The notes under the pieces: model-generated | What the model saw: the letters and a program-made list of their open reading frames with translations, nothing else | Told to the model about the DNA's origin: nothing | Databases searched by the model: none | In this document: piece by piece, positions 10,790-23,252 of the stretch | How positions within the stretch are numbered: position 1 is the stretch's first letter | Layout of the letters: every line of letters begins with the position of its first letter | Program-made: the position numbers and the translations under genes | Assembly (NCBI RefSeq): GCF_024586455.1 | Contig: NC_065923.1 | Location: 67,677,076 to 67,741,075, forward strand | Origin: Bactrocera neohumeralis | Lineage: Eukaryota; Arthropoda; Insecta; Diptera; Tephritidae | Direction of reading: 5' to 3' | DNA: 64,000 bases

Positions 10790-12560
10790 CTTAATTTATA
10801 TTGCATAGTCAAACTTTTATGTATGTATATACAGACAAGCATTTACATATGTATGTATGTACATATGTATGTATGCGCATATATACGTAGAATGTATGAA
10901 AACCGGCTAAATAATGAAATATTTAGAATAATAAACATAAATTACTCAAACAATATCGTAATCCCCCTCAGGTGCAATATACTATACTAAAGCGTTATGA
11001 GATAATCGCGAAAACTTTCAGCTGCTAATATATTGTATTAACAGAACTATCAACAATGTTGTGAAGAATATTATTTTATTATTATTGAGCGTAAAGTCAA
11101 GTAATTTTTTTATTATAAAACAAATATTTTATAGGTTTTTATTAGAAGCAGAAAATTTACAGATGTCAAAGGAATTTGAATGTTATTTAATTTCACTGTT
11201 TAGCACTATAATTGTATAAAAAAATTATGATTTTATGTATTATATTAAACATTCTCTTTAAGAAACGTTTTGTTGCATGTATTTTGCACATTAATGTAAA
11301 TGTTATCAGCTATAGACTGGTAAAATATATACAAGGTCATTAGTTATGCACAAAAGTTTTCTGTGATAACGCACAGGACCACGTTCACACTAAAAATATT
11401 AAAAAAAATAGTTCCTCGTAGTTTTGCATATAAGCTGTTACATTAAAGTTTATACATTCATATGTAGATATGCACTCGGAAACGGAAACCATTCGTACTT
11501 TGGATAGATACATTCATACATACATACATGCATATATACGTTCTTCGCTGGAGTTTCAGATTGATTTTGTACAATTTTCTCTCAACTGTAACATATGCAT
11601 CTTTTTATAATTCTGTTCTTTCCCCCATTATAACAGTTTTAAATTAATTATACTTATTCACACCATAGTTTATATTCCGCAATTTTTTCTCATGCTTACA
11701 TTTGCAAGCCACTCACCTTTTGTATTAAATACTCTACGTACACACATGCATGCATATATGTATGCTAATGTCCACTTTATCGTTTGGCGAGCGAAGGCGC
11801 AAGTATTAAACATTAAAAAATTCTATATTCACTGTATAACATCATTTCTCGCGACATATAAACTTTTGGAGTATTTTATACATAAACATTAAAACTTTAA
11901 TAGATTAAAAATAAAACCACAATTAGCGGTAATATAAATTACACGCAAATATTCAACTATCCGACTGATTCCAACAGCTGTCAGGCAAACTTCCAACAGC
12001 TGCTGCACACAATGTCAATATAATTTCATGTCGTACTGTACAATTTTTTCCTTCTAATTACTTTGCGAGAAATCTTGTTACATGCTTACCAAAACTTCTA
12101 AAATTATTTGTCATATCGATTTTTCGAAAACTATTTTGCACATCTTTTTTCATACATATCACAACAATAAATTTTTTAAATTTTATGTAATTTATTCTGG
12201 ATTAAACTGTACCAAATTAAACAGCACGCAAAAAAGAAGAAGCATAAACTTCAATTAAACAGTGGCACTCTTTTGTAACACAGTCAATGCGGCAATTCAC
12301 ATTGCACTTACATCGCTCACTCCTGTATGTCCATAGGAGAGAGCGAGAGAAACATATACATGTTAAGGAAGGTTATGCTAAACGGGCATGAACTGTGAAT
12401 TTTATTTGCAGCCGAGAAAAAACGCGAACCTACTATAGCGCACATATTTTCTTTTAATTTTTCGTTTATTTTTACTCAAGAACGGTTAAGAAATTGTTAA
12501 ATACTTGCCCTTTTAACTAGTGCAAAACTTGGCTTAAGAATTTACTGAAAAACCATAGGA
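10790..12560. other. Intergenic DNA upstream of Pop2
   Basis: AT-rich with 'ACATATGTATGTATG' microsatellite tracts at about 10815-10880 and 11515-11535. From about 12240 the base composition becomes more mixed, with 'GAGAGAGCGAGAGAAA' (GAGA-like) near 12338, consistent with the approach to a promoter. No gene is supported. Confidence 0.5.
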
Positions 12561-12579
12561 GAAGGTACATAAGTTTGCT

Positions 12580-12587
12580 TATAAAAG
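12580..12587 (+). promoter_or_regulatory. TATA box, putative Pop2 promoter
   Basis: TATAAAAG lies about 130 bases upstream of a good splice donor (GTAAGTGT at 12717). Transcription would then be expected near 12605-12615. The placement relative to the inferred first exon supports a promoter, but the start site is inferred. Confidence 0.55.
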
Positions 12588-12609
12588 CGAAAAATAAAGT
12601 GGCACAAGA

Positions 12610-12716
12610 GGAAGCATCGGGCACCGCCATTCGCGGAAGCACCATTCAATACAGCAAAAACAAACAATTAAAATTTTGTTAAATTCTCTTAAATAAATTA
12701 AGGAAATATGAAATGG
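12610..12716 (+). other. Pop2 5' UTR exon 1 (inferred)
   Basis: A-rich leader-like DNA between the TATA box and the donor GTAAGTGT at 12717. It includes an ATG at 12708, eight bases before the donor, that would begin a short upstream frame (M-K-W-G-I-R-P after splicing to 13171). It is not expected to be the protein start. Confidence 0.45.
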
Positions 12717-13170
12717 GTAAGTGTATGTACAAGCTTGCAAAGAATTATTAAACATTCTACTATACTTAATATGCATATAGTTGAGGGCATTATATAAAAA
12801 AGAACGGTGGTGGAATTGGCAAGCTATTACGAACAAAATTAGTCAAAGTTTCACATTAATATTATACATTAACTTTTTAGTATTCAAATGAATTCCAGAA
12901 AAACAATAAACAGCTTACTTGATTGGCTCGCACCGTGTCTTGGTTGCAGCATTGAACTGTACAGTAACTCGCACACCAGTATTTTTAACATAACAATTTA
13001 TGGTCGCTTCAAGATGTTTACTTCTCATGCAAATGCACATATCGATTATCCAAAAAATTCAATGCTACGGCCAAGTATAAAAATCACTACCTAGATGTTT
13101 ATACCGATTATTAACTATATTATATATGTACATATACTATATATAAGTGTGTGTATTAAATCTCTTGCAG

Positions 13171-13636
13171 GTATACGCCCAGCTAACGCTTCAATCAAGC
13201 AAAAGCCAAGTTTAAAAGAAAAATTAATAATCAAGTAAAATCCAATCAAGTAGCCAAAAAAATAAGGGCACACAAATTGTGCAAGTGAATGTCGCTTCAA
13301 AATTAAAACGATAAAATAAAGTAAACAAACAGCGCTTGCTGGTGATTGGCGCCAAACAGCCCACAACCACCACCACCACTAACTTAAAACGCGATACCAA
13401 TACGTTAGGACGAATTATCGTTTTAGATTTATTTTTCGCAAAGTCAGGCGTGCGTACGTTACTTTTATTTGGTAAATTTTAGTGAGAATAAAAGAAGTAC
13501 TTGGTTACCTATAAACAGAACAGAAAAAAATAAACGTACTAAAAGAAGTAAACGCGTAGCAGATTTTTGTAATATACAGTCGGTTTAAAGCAACGTGGCT
13601 GAGACAGCAGCAACAGCAAAGCCTACAACAGCTGAT
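13171..13636 (+). other. Pop2 5' UTR exon 2 (inferred)
   Basis: It is bounded by a strong acceptor (TCTCTTGCAG, ending 13170) and a donor (GTAAGTAGC at 13637). The interior is A-rich leader sequence with no long frame. It would splice to the acceptor TTTCAG at 14476, three bases before the Pop2 start codon. Confidence 0.5.
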
Positions 13637-14479
13637 GTAAGTAGCGCAACATGCTTTTGTCCCCAAAATAAAGTGGGCTCTTCCAAGTCGCATTCACATA
13701 CACAAACATATTCGCACGCTTGCTTAAAACAAAATTTGTTCGTTGGCTAGCTGTTTTAAACTTGCCTATAAATGTTACTTTTGTTAATTGAAAAAGTGTA
13801 CTACCCCTAAAACATTAATGCACTAAAGTAAAATTGGCAATGTAATTCGGTAATCAAAACAGTTCCAATACATATAAATGATACATGCTTTTATCATAGA
13901 CATTCTTGCCAAAGTTAAATAGACCACAATTTGCCTTCAGTTGTTGTAAATAATTTCCCTACTTGTCTAAATCTGTGTTCTTTAAGTTTTGTGCTTAGTT
14001 TTAGTAAAATATATTTTATACAAAGCTTTGTTTTATGAGCCACCATATTTCATTGCAGTATAAAAGTTTTTAATACACGTTTAGAAATTATTTTATATTT
14101 TAATTTTTTTTTTTCAAAAATGGCTGCAGTTTGCCTAAGTAAATGATATATCAAATACCGGCTGTATTTATATAATATAATAACTAAGTAACACATATGT
14201 GCATATAAACAAGCTATTTGTGCTTATACCATAATTTTATGTACAATACATACATGCTTACACGTATATTTAATTGTTTACATTTTATTATTATGCCTAA
14301 AGCTTTTTTTTTATTTTTAAATTATTTATTTCTTTTTTTTTTTATAATTATAATTATTTATTTTATATTTACAATTATTATTTTGTTTTTGATTTTATTT
14401 TCTTTTGTTTGAAATATGATTTTAACCACACCCTATTGTTTGTGCTAATATATAGCGCCCGAATTTTTACTTTCAGGCA

Positions 14480-17255
14480 ATGCCTTCTGCCATAAGCGGT
14501 ACCGGACACGGCTCAGGCGCCGTTAGCCATAGCGTGAACATACCAAGCAATGAAGAGTGCGGCATACGTGATGTTTGGAAGCATAATCTTGAGGAGGAAT
14601 TCCGCACAATACGTAAAGTCGTGCAAAAATACCACTATGTAGCGATGGATACCGAATTTCCCGGCGTTGTAGCGCGTCCCGTTGGCGAATTTCGTTCCAC
14701 GGCCGATTATCACTATCAACTGTTACGTTGTAATGTCGATTTGCTGCGCATCATACAACTTGGACTGACATTCATGGATGACGAGGGCAAAACACCGCCC
14801 GGTTACTCAACGTGGCAGTTTAATTTTAAATTTAATTTAAGGTTAGTGCAAAATTAGCAATAATATTGTGTGATGTATTTACAAAATTTTTTATATACCG
14901 CAGTGAGGATATGTATGCGCAGGACTCAATTGATCTGCTACAAAACTCCGGCATACAATTCAAAAAGCATGAAGAGGATGGCATTGATCCACTCGACTTT
15001 GCCGAATTACTTATGTCCTCCGGTATTGTGCTTGTGGACAACATCAAATGGCTGTGCTTTCATTCTGGCTACGATTTTGGTTATCTACTCAAATTGTTAA
15101 CCGATCAACATCTACCCGCTGATGAGAGTGAATTTTTCGAATTGTTGCGCATCTATTTCCCCAACATATATGATATTAAATATCTGATGAAATCGTGTAA
15201 GAATTTGAAAGGTGGCCTACAAGAGGTGGCCGATCAATTGGAATTGCGACGTGTCGGACCACAACATCAGGCCGGTTCTGATGCGCTGCTAACCGGAATG
15301 GCATTCTTCAAAATGCGTGAGGTACATAATGACAATAAGAATTTTATTATTGAACCAACGTCGACATATCTCGACCAAGCGGTCGAGTATAACAACAACA
15401 ATAACAACGTTATATTTGAAATGAAAACTTAGAACAAGAAAACAAAACAAAACTAACAAAAAAGCGAAAGCATAATGAAACGTTAGTATGTAACGTAACG
15501 AAACATATATAAATTAATATTAATAACAATACGAGTAACTCATACGAGCACGAGAGGCGTTTTTGAAGAAGTTAGCTGCGTCTAACTAACCTATATAGAC
15601 AATTATATAATTCCTTAAAGAAAGAGTCAGTGAACATGAGAAAATTCAATTCAACTTTCAAATATCGCGCAAATAATGCATTTTTCAATTAACATGTGCG
15701 TTAATGTTTACCACATTTCACTTGAGTCATGTTCTTGTTCCTTTTTTCTTATTTATTTAATATTTTTTGTTATTTAAAAATAATTCGTGCCGCGCACAAG
15801 CGCGTTACACAAATTTCGACTAACTGCTTTGAAATGCAGTCGGTGCACCAGAAAAGACTGCAATTGCCTACAAATCATTAACATTAACATTTTAACATAC
15901 ACACACTCGCGCATATAAATTATTTATTCCCTCATATGTTCATTGCCCAGATTTTTGCGCCCGAAGAGGCTTCATTATTATTGGCTAGATATTGAATTTA
16001 ATCAGTAATCATTATATTACATTATCCGATGTTAAATTTTAAATTCGTGGCCGATTTTTTTTTTGTTTTTCTCCTCCTTTGGCGCAGCATTATTGTTATA
16101 TTGTTCTCTCTACAAACAAAAAATTTCACTGTGCAAATTTAGTAAACACTTTAACGGTATTATTGTTCTAAATTGTTTACAAAAAATAATTACTTTCTCA
16201 CGCATTCATTATTGCATTTCATTTAATTGGTTTTTTCCGCGCGTTACGTTTCCTAAAATATTAAATTATAACCTTGAATTATTTTCCATTTTAGGCGTTC
16301 CAAAAAAATGCATTAGCGAATTTATAAAAACTATTTTTAGTCATAGGTTGTAGCTTATAAACAATAAAAAGCATACTATTTGCTTTGCTTTTAATTTATT
16401 TACGCTGAATTTGAATTTTCTTTGTATTATTCAGTTTGCGCTCAGCAAAAGCCCGTTGAGCTTCTTACTTGAAAATTTGTATTTTCATATTAGATTATTT
16501 AAAGCAGAAGCTGCTGGTCTTAGTTCCGTTTTTTTTTTTAAATGCAAAGAATTTTTTGGATTTTTTTTATTTTTACAAAATTATAAATTGCACTTATAAA
16601 TTGAATTGAATTTTTCAAAACTTTTTTTTTAATAAAAAAAATTTATTTAAATATTTTTTTTTTTGTTTTCAATAAAAAATTTTAATTTTTTTTGTAATTA
16701 AATTTTTTTTTTTTTGTAATTAAATTTTTTATCTTAAATTGTAAAGCTAAGTGATTTTAATTTGATTTTTTTTTTTGCTTTAAATTCATCGTTGTTATAA
16801 TAAAAAGAATAATGTTGTTACATTAGCTTCTAAACAAACAAAATTAATAAAAAACAATACTTTCACTTGCGTAAAACTTAACTGCAATTATTGTCAGCAG
16901 CTCTATTAAACTTTTTAAATTTGTTAAAAATGTTTAAATCATCCAATGAAATGATTTATTAGCATAACGATAAATCTCGAGTTCATTTCTGTTATTTATT
17001 AATTTTCTTTGCAAAAAAATCTTAATTTAAGATTATTATTAATTTTTTTAATCAAAAAATCATTCAATGAAATATTATTTCAATAGCGCATTTGAATAAA
17101 TCTTGAATTTATTTCTGCTATTTATTATTATTTTTTTAACAAAAACAATATTCACTTTCTACCACCATTTTTGCTGAAAAGAAAAAATATGTTTACAAAT
17201 TTTATACAAATTAAAAAACCTTGTTAAAATTTTAATATTTTTTTTTATTTTTTTT

Positions 17256-17293
<38 letters not shown>

Positions 17294-20200
17294 CAAAATG
17301 CCATAATTCACGCCCATAAAAAGAAAAGGGAAATTATTTAATTTTACATTTTTTTGATAAAAATTAATCCTTAAATGTATTTTTTTAATATCATAATTTT
17401 TTCATCTATTATTATATATTTTTTTTTTTTTCAAAATTCCATAATTAACCACCATAACATCATGCACTTTTTGGCCACTTAAATATTTTTTTATTTTAAA
17501 TTTATTATTGCAAATCTCTGCACTCGAACGTTTGTTATTTATTTGGAATTCATGAATTAGCATTTTCCAAATGGAGCAGTATTGTTTTTAACCAATATGA
17601 ATTATTAAAAAAAAATCTTTTTTTTTTTTTAATTTAAGTTTTCTACAAATTTGTTTTGTTCTCTCATTTTTTTATTGCTAACTAATAGTAACTTACTATA
17701 ATTTTTATTATATACACTCGTTGAATTGAATTTTTGATTTTAAAATATGCAAACAAATTGAATATTTAATTGGAAAAATTATTTTGTTATTGTTGTTATT
17801 AAAAAATGCGAAATAAAAGCAAACTATCAATTTGAGTTTTCATTTCTTGGAGCAAAACCAAACGAAAAGCGTGGAAACTGTGAAGTAAGCAATTGTTATT
17901 GTGTATAGCGTTACTATATGTCTACATACATACATACATATATACCATATATGTATAAGTCACGTTGCTAATAGGTTTAGTGGAAAGCAAACTATAACTG
18001 AGCGGTTGCAAATAACTGTGCTGAGATCATACAGTTAAACTTTGCAGAAATTTTTGCGTTGCGGTATGCCTAGAGTAGGGTAGTTGCTTAGAAAATAAAT
18101 TTTAAAATAAGAAATTCGATTTTTGGAATTTTAATTCGAAAAAAAAATCATAATGCAGCCGCTTTATATTTTTTTTATAATGAAAAATTATATAAAAAAA
18201 AATTTTAAACTTGAAATTATTAAAAAAAATGTGTTTGCTTTTTTAATACTTTTTTTTAATTTTTTTTATAATTTGTTTTAAATTAAAAATAAATTTAATT
18301 TTTTTTTTTTAATTTTGAACTCTAATTGAGGTCTTTTTTGTAGTTTAATAATACTTATCGCATTGCTTTTGATTTTTTTCAAATAAAAACACAATACATA
18401 CAAAGCTTGACGCAATGCAGCGTTTACATTTGGATTGAGCTGAAGAAATGAAAATTTAATATGCAAAATTAGTATTTAAGTATTAATTTAAAATATTTTG
18501 TAAAGTATTTTCTTGAAAATCGGGGGAAGAAAAATATTTTTTTTAATTTTATTAGGGATTTAGCTCCAAATTATAAAAAAGGAGTAAAAATTGTTACATA
18601 TACGAAATTATATCGACATAAATTTAAAGAAATAAGTAATTTAATATGCAAAAATAAATACAAACTTCAAATAAAAAAAAAAAAAATAAATAAAAATAAA
18701 ATAAAAGAATAGAAAAAATATACAATGTTATCATAGCTCAGAAAATGTTTACTAGGTGGCACTCTGGAATTATTTCGAATATAAATAAAATTAATTGCCA
18801 TACGGGGAGTTTTTGGCTGCAGAAAAGTTAATATTTGAGGAAAAATTTAACAGTATTTGCTATTTAAATTTTTTTTGTTTTTGTATTAAATAGAAATTTT
18901 TATTGTGCAAAACTACAATATAGTAACATTTCATTTTACTATTAAACAAGCAAGAATATTTTTTGGGGAAATATTGAAAATTGTACATATTTTTTAATTT
19001 TTTATTTCTATTTATTTTTTAATTTTTTATTTCTATATTTTTTTTAATTTTTAATTTCTATATTTTTTTTAATTTTTTATTTAAACTTTTTTCCATATCT
19101 TTTTTTGTTTGTACTTGTTTTTTTTTAATTTGTATTTTTTATGTTTTCCTTTTTGTTTTTTATTTTTTTTGTTTCTTTTTTATTTTTTTTAATATTTTTA
19201 TTTTGTTTTAATATTTTCTTTATTTTTATTTAGTTTGTATATATTTTTTTTATTTTTCTTTATATATTTTTTAGCATTTTTTTATATTTTATTTTTATTT
19301 ATTTTTTTAAATAATTTTACTTTATTTTTTTTTGTGTTTCTTTTTAATTTTTTTTAAATATTTTTATTTTTTTTTTAATATTTTTATTTTTTTTTAATAT
19401 TTTATTTTTTTTTATTTAGTTTTTATAATTTTTTTTATTTTTCTTTGTATATTTTTTTAGCATTTTTTATATTTTTTTTAATATTTATTTTTTTAAATAA
19501 TTTTACTTACAAGCATTGGAAAAAAACTAAAAATTTATTTCAATTATTTCTGTATTACACAGTAGTATTGTACTGAAAAAAAATCATTAAGGGCAATTAA
19601 AAATCTTCAAAGCTATATCTAAATTAAAATAAAGAAAACTAAATCAAATAAATGAATTTATAAAATTCTATCTTTACTAAAACTTAATCAATATTTCAAC
19701 TATTTTTATTTTCTAACCTCTTGAAGAATCTAAAAAGCCATTTTAACCCGTTTAGATCTGGCAGAATATACCATTCGCTAAATAATTACTACATTTACGT
19801 CTACATTTAGAAAAAATAGGTTTTCGAAAAAAAATTCACTCAAATATTATATTTATAAGCATTTGCACTTAGTAAATAAATACATATATAGCTTTAATTA
19901 TTTTAGAAAAATATTAATAAAAACAATGAATTTATTAACTAAATAAATGTTTGACATAAAAAGTGTGTATGTCCGGATTTCTTGCGTAAACTATTAATTA
20001 TTTTGTGTTTGGAAATTGTATTTTTTATTTTGATTTTTTTTTAACTTTTTTTTTTATTTTTTTTATTTCTTTCTTTTTCTTCTTAATATTTTTTAATTCG
20101 TATTTTTTGTACTATTCATTTAATTTTTTGTCTTTATATTTGTATTATTTTTTAACATTTCTTTTAATTTTCTTGCTTTTTATTTTTTTTTTTAAGTTTT

Positions 20201-21998
20201 TTTTGTATTGTGTTTTTTTAATTTGTATTTAGTTTGGAATTGGATTTTTTAATTTTCTTTAATTTTTTTTTTAATTTTATCTTTTTAATATTTTTTAATT
20301 CGTATATTTTTACTATTCTTTTAATTTTTTGTTTTTGTATTTGTATGTGTATTCTTTTATTTTTTTCTTATTATTTTTAACTTTTCTTTTGTTTTATTTG
20401 TCGTTTTTTTATTAAACTGTTATAATTTTCTCACTTTTCTTTTTTATTTGCATCTCTTTAATATTTTTTAATTCGTATTTTTTGCTTTTCTTTTGTTTTT
20501 TTTATCTTTTTTCTTAATATTTTGTAACTTTTCTTTTATTTTGATTATTTTTATTTTTTGTTTTATTTTTTATTTTTTTTCTTTTAATTTCTTTTTTTAG
20601 TTTTTATTTATGTTTGAAACTTTTTTAATTTCATAGTTTTTAAATTTGCATTTTTGTTGTAATTTGTACTTTTTTTGTTTTAAATTTTAAATTATATTTT
20701 AAATTGTATTTATTTAATTGAAGTTTTTATTTTTTAATGCATTTTTTTTTTAATTTTTTGGTTTAATTTCTTAAAATGTACACTTTTATTTAATATTGAT
20801 TTGACATTATCTTTGGTTTATATTTTGAAGCTTTATTTTTTAATTTGTTTTTTTTTTTACTTTTCTTTTAACTTTATTTCTTTCTTACTTTTTATTTATT
20901 TTTTTTTTGTTTTTAATTTATATTTTTTTCTTTTTAATTTGTATTTATTTTTTAATTTATATCTTTTTTTATTATTTAATTTTTTTTTTAATGTCATTTA
21001 TTTTTTTACTTTTTTAATTTTTTTCTTTTCTTTTTAATTTGTACATTTTTTTTAAATTATATTTTTTAATGGGTGTTTTTTTTTAATTAATAATTTTTTA
21101 ATTATTTTTAATTATCCTAAAACAATGTTTTATATATAAACATAATTTTTTTTGTTCCTGAGAGTGTTAAGCTTTATTGTGGAAATTCATTCAAAAGTTT
21201 TTTAAAAATTTTGTTTATTTTTTACTTTTGACTATTTTTAAATGTGTTTTTTTTTTTATTTTTTTAATTGTTTTCTTTTTTGTTGTAAATTTCAATATAT
21301 TTAGAATTTTTTTAAATATAAAAAACAATAACTAATTTATTCTAAGAAAATAATTAATTTTTTTGAGTTTGTTTTTTATTTTTTTAAGTGTGTTTTTTTA
21401 TTTTTTTAAGTGTGTTTTTTATTTTTTAAGTGTGTTTTTTATTTTTTTTAAGTGTGTTTTTTATTTTTTTTTAAGTGTGTTTTTTATTTTTTTTTAAGTG
21501 TGTTTTTTTTTTTTTTTTCAAGTGTGTTTTTTATTTTATTTTTTTTTTCAAGTGTGTTTAATATTTTAAACTTGTTACTATAGTTTGCATTAAAAATTAG
21601 TGTTTTTAGCATATTTTTATTGCTTTAAGTATTTTTTGCTTTTACTCCTTTTCCTTATTATTCCAGCTGTTAATTATTAACAACTTATAACTAATATTAT
21701 AATATTTTCTTCACTATTATAGCAAAAGTCATTACCGCATAGCTATATTTTATATTACAATTTATTTTTAGACACTTTATATAATTTAAAAAACAAATAC
21801 ACATTTACCTTCCCTGCCTTCTGCTGAAATATCGCTCTTCATGTTTTTTCTTTTATTTTCTCCAACTTGCAGATGTTCTTCGAGGACAATATCGACAATG
21901 CTAAATATTGTGGCCATCTCTATGGACTCGGCACATCCTTCATCGTAAATGGCACGAATTTCCACGAGAACAACGGCGACAACAACAATGCAACGTGA
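14480..21998 (+). CDS. Pop2: CCR4-NOT deadenylase subunit CAF1/POP2 (CNOT7/8)
   Basis: 3'-5' poly(A) ribonuclease of the cytoplasmic CCR4-NOT complex, which shortens mRNA tails. Coding exons are 14480-14841, 14904-15321 and 21873-21998, and the junctions keep frame (NL|SED; MRE|MFFEDN). The product is 301 residues, close to the usual size of about 285-300. It is one DEDD-family RNase D-like domain. The metal-binding residues are visible: D57 and E59 in AMDTEFPG, D178 in GYDFGYL and D247 in GSDALLTG. The last exon (MFFEDNIDNAKYCGHLYGLG) is the conserved CNOT7/8 C-terminal block, followed by an Asn-rich tail. The start ATG lies three bases after an acceptor, so the upstream exons are UTR. The last intron (15322-21872) is 6.5 kb of mostly T-rich DNA. 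Confidence 0.95.
15322..15432 (+). CDS. Pop2: Pop2 alternative C-terminus by intron retention (putative)
   Basis: If the donor GTACAT at 15322 is not used, the frame continues past MRE for 36 more residues (VHNDNKNFIIEPTSTYLDQA, then an Asn-rich run, ending FEMKT) to TAG at 15432. The product would lack the conserved MFFEDN block. A 3' UTR-like A-rich stretch follows. The donor is not a strong match to GTAAGT, which makes read-through plausible, but there is no transcript evidence here. Confidence 0.35.
   Translation, partial: VHNDNKNFIIEPTSTYLDQAVEYNNNNNNVIFEMKT
15433..21872 (+). other. Pop2 last intron, extreme T-rich
   Basis: About 6.4 kb. From roughly 16000 to 21560 it is dominated by T runs of 5-40 bases on the + strand (the longest at about 17255-17293), with A-rich stretches mainly between 18120 and 18720. 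Short open frames rich in Phe, Leu and Tyr are by-products of this. The last 300 bases return to mixed sequence before the acceptor TCCAACTTGCAG at 21872. No nested gene was recognised. Confidence 0.7.
21362..21560 (+). repeat. Minisatellite, AAGTGTGTTTTTTATTTTTT unit
   Basis: About eight imperfect tandem units of roughly 21-28 bases. Each has an AAGTGTG core followed by a T run broken by one A. Unit length varies by T-run length, as expected from slippage. Confidence 0.85.
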
Positions 21999-22900
21999 TT
22001 CGTTTTTATTGAACGCACGGCGAATACGGCGATTAACTAATTGTGGGGAGTTGGAAATGTCGCGCAGTTCTGAAGATGATACTTTTTTGTATTTGTGGGG
22101 GAAAAATTTTCGAAAAACAACAACAACAGCAACAAAAAACTGACTGTTTAGAAAAGTAAAGACGTTGCAGCAAATGGGTTAAATTTAAGCAGAAACAAAC
22201 GCAAATGGCATAAGAACAATTTGTAAACAAGGAGGGCGAACCAACAGGCAAACACATACAGATGTATAAGCGCAGTTAAAAAATAATAATTTTTCAAAAC
22301 TAAACATGCAAGAGAAACACATACCGCAAAACTTTTCATGCAAAATAATATTAAAAAAGTAGAAACGCAAACACTTGACAGCAAAAATATGAATGAAAAT
22401 CTTAGAAAATAGCAATTATTTATTTAAAAAACATATCTATGTGCTAACTTCAGTTAATATTTATACGAAATTGGCAATTTTTAGTACACACACAACACAA
22501 TCACATACACAGACACTCTATATTATGTAATACGTAATTAAATGTGCAACAATAGTAAACGTAATAATATTTTTTAACGCAAACCGCTACAATTTCTATC
22601 ATTATTAACTAAAAAGAATACAACAATAACAATTGCAATCGTTAATTATTATATCTGATTGATTGTTTTGCTGATAAATAATTAAAGATATTAATATATA
22701 TATGTATAAATATTATATGTGTATGTAAGTTAGAAATTTTAAGCTACACTTAAACTTAAAACTCTAATTGTATGTTAACATAATTTAAACAAATGAAAGT
22801 TAAAGAAAAAACCAAACGTACGTAGCAATATATATACTCCACTGTAAACGTTGTGTCGTCCCTTCCTTGTAAGTGAAAATAATAAAACAAAAATTAATTA
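21999..22900 (+). other. Pop2 3' UTR
   Basis: A-rich untranslated sequence with (CAA)n-type segments after the stop at 21998. A canonical AATAAA at 22881-22886 is the first strong poly(A) signal found and probably ends the transcript. It lies about 370 bases from the end of the convergent Nprl3 coding region. Confidence 0.6.
22881..22886 (+). terminator. Poly(A) signal AATAAA, Pop2
   Basis: Canonical hexamer in an A-rich 3' UTR downstream of the last Pop2 exon. Nearby earlier candidates are weaker. Confidence 0.5.
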
Positions 22901-23252
22901 AAATTTAACACTTGTATTGTAGTAGAAAAAATAACAATTATACAACATAAAAAAAACCAATGGAAGAAACCGCTAGTTTTAATAAGCAGAAAAAATAAAG
23001 ATCCAAAAAAACAAAAAATAAATAAATGATTGTAGTATTTCATTTTACACATTACAAGCTACAAAAAAATATGACAAACATTAAGCTTAAATCTAAACTT
23101 GTAGCGGGTAACGGTATATACAAAAAAATACGCGTTTTGCGCTCAGGAATGCTTTGCACTTTTGCAAACAATTAAGGCACTTTTAGCACACACGGCTTGA
23201 CGGTTCACTAGCGCCTGCGCACGACGCTTTCACATTTTTTATGTTGCTTGCT

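Noticed and set aside
20005..21037. Long Phe/Leu/Tyr-rich open frames that look like membrane proteins
   Set aside because: They are read from T-rich simple sequence inside the Pop2 intron, without coding-type codon use or conserved motifs.
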